From Labyrinthula sp. Ha (taxonomy: Eukaryota > Sar > Bigyra > Labyrinthulida > Labyrinthulaceae), in the NCBI GenBank assembly GCA_015227615.1, contig JAALGZ010000065.1, positions 1-64,000 on the forward strand: DNA of 64,000 nucleotides, given 5' to 3'. Of this stretch, positions 61,014 to 64,000 are shown in pieces. Positions within the stretch are counted from its first letter, which is position 1. The number at the start of each line of letters is the position of its first letter. The position numbers and the translations under genes were made by a program. Under the pieces are notes generated by a model. That model was given only the letters and a program-made list of their open reading frames with translations. It was not told where the DNA came from and made no database searches.

Positions 61014-61235
61014 ATGTATAAAGAACACTTTGAAGAATCATTAAAGTCAGTGGAAAATGAAATACAAGTAATAAAATACTTTCAAGAAAATTCCAAGAGC
61101 GAGAAATATGATAAGGAAACAAGAATGGAGGATTCTAAACTATCTGTAAAGATAATAAAAGATAAACTCGAATTTGAAAGCAGGAAATTAGAAACTCTTT
61201 TAAGAAAGTGGGTTTTAAAAGTTGACAAAATATAG
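61014..61235 (+). CDS. Small helical protein, 73 residues, possibly TBCA-like
   Basis: Almost wholly alpha-helical and charged, with heptad-like spacing, from MYKEHFEESLKSVE to a final LETLLRKWVLKVDKI. The second half (EDSKLSVKIIKDKLEFESRK) has a loose resemblance to the helical bundle of tubulin-binding cofactor A, which is about 110 residues; an upstream exon would be needed to reach that length and I found none. Purine-rich coding strand as in the other host genes. It could also be a fragment or chance. Confidence 0.35.
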   Translation: MYKEHFEESLKSVENEIQVIKYFQENSKSEKYDKETRMEDSKLSVKIIKDKLEFESRKLETLLRKWVLKVDKI

Positions 61236-62246
61236 TTTAACCTTACTTTGCAAGTTTAAAAGAAGCTCAGAAAAGTTAAACTACTTCCCCAAAATAGAGA
61301 TTAGTCGTTTCTTTTCAATAAATCTAGGATCAATATATGTAATATTTTTTTATAATCTATTCAACGCAAATATAGATAGGAAATAAAAGTGCATAATAGA
61401 AACTTATAAAAATTCATTTATTAGTCAAATCAAAATTTTGAGTTAAAAAGACTAGTGAAGGTTTCACTATCTATTTCTTGTAAAATATCTATTCTTAGCT
61501 GAAAACTTTTCTTCAACTGAGTTAATGTTTGTCTAAACCATGAAGAAACATTTTTATTCCAGATATAATTTTATTTTCAAAAGGATTAAGAAATACAAGA
61601 GAATAAGAGAGGGTTACTTTAAAACCTGAAAGAAGAATAGTTTATTATTTTTTAAGTAGAAGAAAAACATACCATATCTTTATAGATTCTTCAAACTGCT
61701 GGATATATGGTTTCTGCAAACATTTATGCAATGAAACTTGTTTTCATTTGTAGATTTTTTAAATGAAATTATTTTAGTATTGTGGAGTTGAAAAGAATAT
61801 GTTCAAATTTTTATTGCTAAAATCCATGAAAAAAAATATTACATAAAATAATATATATTATAATAGCAAAAATCTGAAGATTACAAATATAATACTATTC
61901 GAACCTTAGAGTAAACAAAAATTTTTGCAACTTTCACTGTTGATAAAGGTACAAAATGAAATAGAAGCAAACTAAACCTTCTAGTTTAACTCTAGAAAGA
62001 AAAACATCAGATAAAAGTATCATATTATATATGATTAAAGAAATATTTTGAAAGAAGAGTTTTTCCGTAAATAATGAAAGCCTCAAAGTATTTTATTTAT
62101 ATATGAATGATATGTGAAAACTTTAGAAACGTGATTATATTACTAAACCATATTTTTGCTTCGTTTATCCATCTAAAAGACACAGTCTAAGAAACAAATC
62201 TATTAATTATTTATATGCTAAAATACTAATATTTATACATTTATAA
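61236..62246. other. AT-rich intergenic stretch
   Basis: No supported feature; lies between the convergent small frame and the membrane-protein gene. Confidence 0.5.
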
Positions 62247-63461
62247 CTAAAACCATTGAGTTATATCAATAACAAAGATGAAAATTAATATTATAAAAGG
62301 TATTGGAATAAGTGAAACATAAAAATATTTAACACTCTCTTGAAGCCAATAAATATTAATATTTTCGTTATTATTATTATTATCATCCAAAATATATTTT
62401 GCAAAAAGTGGATAAATAGATTTTGAATATTCTATAACTAAAAAAGCTGGAGAATAATAAAAAAACAAAATACTTGTAACAACAAGTAAAATCCAAGTCA
62501 AACAAGATAAAACATAAAAAGAAATAATTCTTGCTGTATATTGACTGCCAATTGAAAAAGTCAATAAACTTATATCTGAATTTAAGTTTTTTATATCGTC
62601 TTCATAACCAAGAGAAATAAAATAAGAAGGAAGAAATAATATAAATACAGAAAACAAAGGACTAAATATTGCTATTGATATTGCTAGCTTTTCGGCCATT
62701 ACCATGTATTGTTCAAAGTTGATCATCTGTAAAAAAGTAAAATACAAGCATACAATTAAAATAAAGCTTATTCCAAATAATAGATTCGAGTTTCGGTTTA
62801 TTTGCAAAATATTATTCTTGCTTTGTTTTTCACATTCTTCAACTATTAAATTATAATTTTCGGTTAGATTGAACTCTAAATCATCTGAAAGTTCATTTCT
62901 TATAAAAAATGTTGAGTATAGACTAATATAGGAAAATAATTCAGGATCTCTGGCATCCAAAATATTAATTAACTTAATTCTAGAAAAATCAATGTCATCT
63001 TATTCTTCAAAATCAGTATTGTTAAAGGAACTCAACACATTCTCATAAAATGTAGATAGCTTTTCATTGGCTAAAGAAACATATTCTTTACAAGACTTAA
63101 ATTTAATATTTTTAATATTTTCCATTTGAATAGAAAGGGTTTCATTTATTGCTGATGTATTTTTGAAAAATATATTTTCTTTAATAAATTTTTCCTCTCC
63201 TGGGTGAATAACCTGTTCAAGAGAACTGAAACTGTGTTGAATAAAATTACAATTATTTTGATTTATTTCTGATCCACTAATAACAAAATTTGAAATATGT
63301 TTTGAGCACCCTTCAAGAGCTGTATTTTCATAGTGAAGAAGATCCAGGTTGGTCTGTGTAACGCTGAGAGTAGTCAAAATAAATACAAGAATGGAAGGAA
63401 CAAGAGTAACATAGATACAAATTAAAGCTTCCTCAAGGGTATAACCATTTCTTTTTATCAT
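62247..63461 (-). CDS. Multi-pass membrane protein with one in-frame TAA
   Basis: A frame of 153 codons (63461-63003) ends in a TAA at 63002-63000 and the same frame then runs 250 more codons to 62247. The whole reads as one protein of about 403 residues. Residues 12-34 form one membrane segment; a long loop of about 200 residues has several N-glycosylation sequons (NNT, NET, NLT). Four more membrane segments follow (for example LLFGISFILIVCLYFTFLQM and SLIPIPFIILIFIFVIDI). An Asn run (DDNNNNNEN) comes from an ATT microsatellite. The topology suggests a surface or endomembrane receptor or channel-like protein; no family recognised. The TAA may be a real stop making a pseudogene, a read-through stop, or part of an unusual 33-nt intron. 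Confidence 0.6.
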
Positions 63462-64000
63462 ATTTGTTTTGTTTTAAAACTTCAGTTATTGTTTAAAACA
63501 AGAAATGGTTGAATTAAATGTTTACTTTTATGTTTATTTTAAATTACAGTAATGTCAGATTGTTATATTATAATAATGATAATAAATGATATTTTGTGAG
63601 ATAAAAAACGAATATATAATGACGAAATTAAATTTATTAATCATTCAATTAGAAAAATCTCATAATTTGATTGTTTAGACCAATTTCTTAAAGAAAACAC
63701 CCCATATTTTGCCGAAACCAGCGATAAACAAAATGTTGGCTTCCCATTGGTAAAATATAGAGGATGTTGAGAACAAAGTGTAGCTGGCTCCAAGATATTG
63801 AGTAAACAGTAAGAACTAAAACTTAATCTTAAAGTGCCTTCCTTTTTTCATTACATGGAATTAGATTACCCTCTGTTTTATATCAAAGTCAACACTTGAA
63901 GCCTTGGTTGTCGTACTCCGTTGAAAATGCTCCCGTGACTTGACCCGCGATGAAAAAACTAAATAAACATATTTTTTTTCATTTCTTGAGGACAAATGCA
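63462..64000. other. Upstream flank of the membrane-protein gene
   Basis: AT-rich, no open frame. Nothing was recognised up to the window edge. Confidence 0.5.

Noticed and set aside
62247-63461. Reassigned stop codons (ciliate-like code) to explain the in-frame TAA and tiny introns
   Set aside because: Clear host genes end in TAA (MAP65-like, gene B), TAG (LRR-kinase) and TGA (gene A) at sensible protein ends, with no internal stops in the spliced frames.
1-64000. CRISPR arrays, bacterial operons or plasmid features
   Set aside because: No regularly spaced repeats; introns and LTR elements show this is eukaryotic nuclear DNA.

Overview
The window is nuclear DNA from an AT-rich, probably single-celled eukaryote that I cannot name. 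The reasons are spliceosomal introns of only 24-34 nt (GT...AG), LTR retrotransposons, Roc-COR GTPases, a MAP65/PRC1/Ase1 microtubule bundler and an LRR-kinase receptor-like protein. The host genes end in TAA, TAG and TGA, so the genetic code looks standard. About a third of the window is transposon, roughly a third is gene, and the rest is AT-rich DNA in which I see little.

Layout: (1) 1-4780, a Ty1/copia element on the minus strand, its far LTR cut by the window edge. (2) 5794-8275, gene A, an LRR-Roc-COR GTPase in seven exons. (3) 12190-17283, a second, complete-length but decayed copia element with 258-bp LTRs and a 5-bp target duplication. (4) 22046-34582, an old Ty3/gypsy chromovirus on the plus strand. 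Downstream of its integrase and chromodomain, but inside its LTRs, lie a Myb/SANT-like domain and an MT-A70 adenine methyltransferase domain. Its 3' LTR is split by a 4,986-bp hAT-type DNA transposon (29493-34478). (5) 34709-35008, a solo copia LTR. (6) 36751-39191, gene B, a paralogue of gene A with eight exons. (7) 39192-47567, mostly unexplained DNA with one open frame at about 45.8-46.5 kb. (8) 47568-51473, an intronless 1,301-residue LRR-kinase protein with two TIR-like C-terminal regions. (9) 54188-55701, a MAP65/PRC1/Ase1 homologue with one 29-nt intron. (10) 57090-57389, an older solo copia LTR. (11) 61014-63461, a small helical protein and a multi-pass membrane protein carrying one in-frame TAA.

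The main find is the chromovirus that carries its own Myb/SANT and MT-A70 module. It would be an adenine-methylation counterpart of the retrotransposons known to have captured cytosine methyltransferases. Other notable points are the one-repeat-per-exon structure of the two Roc-COR genes with miniature introns, the LRR-kinase-TIR-like architecture, and a primer-binding site that contains the gag start codon in both copia elements.

The host genes do not form an operon. The two Roc-COR GTPases and the LRR-kinase could all be intracellular sensors or switches, but no shared pathway can be read from the sequence. All retroelements are treated as fossils here and their part boundaries are given only roughly.
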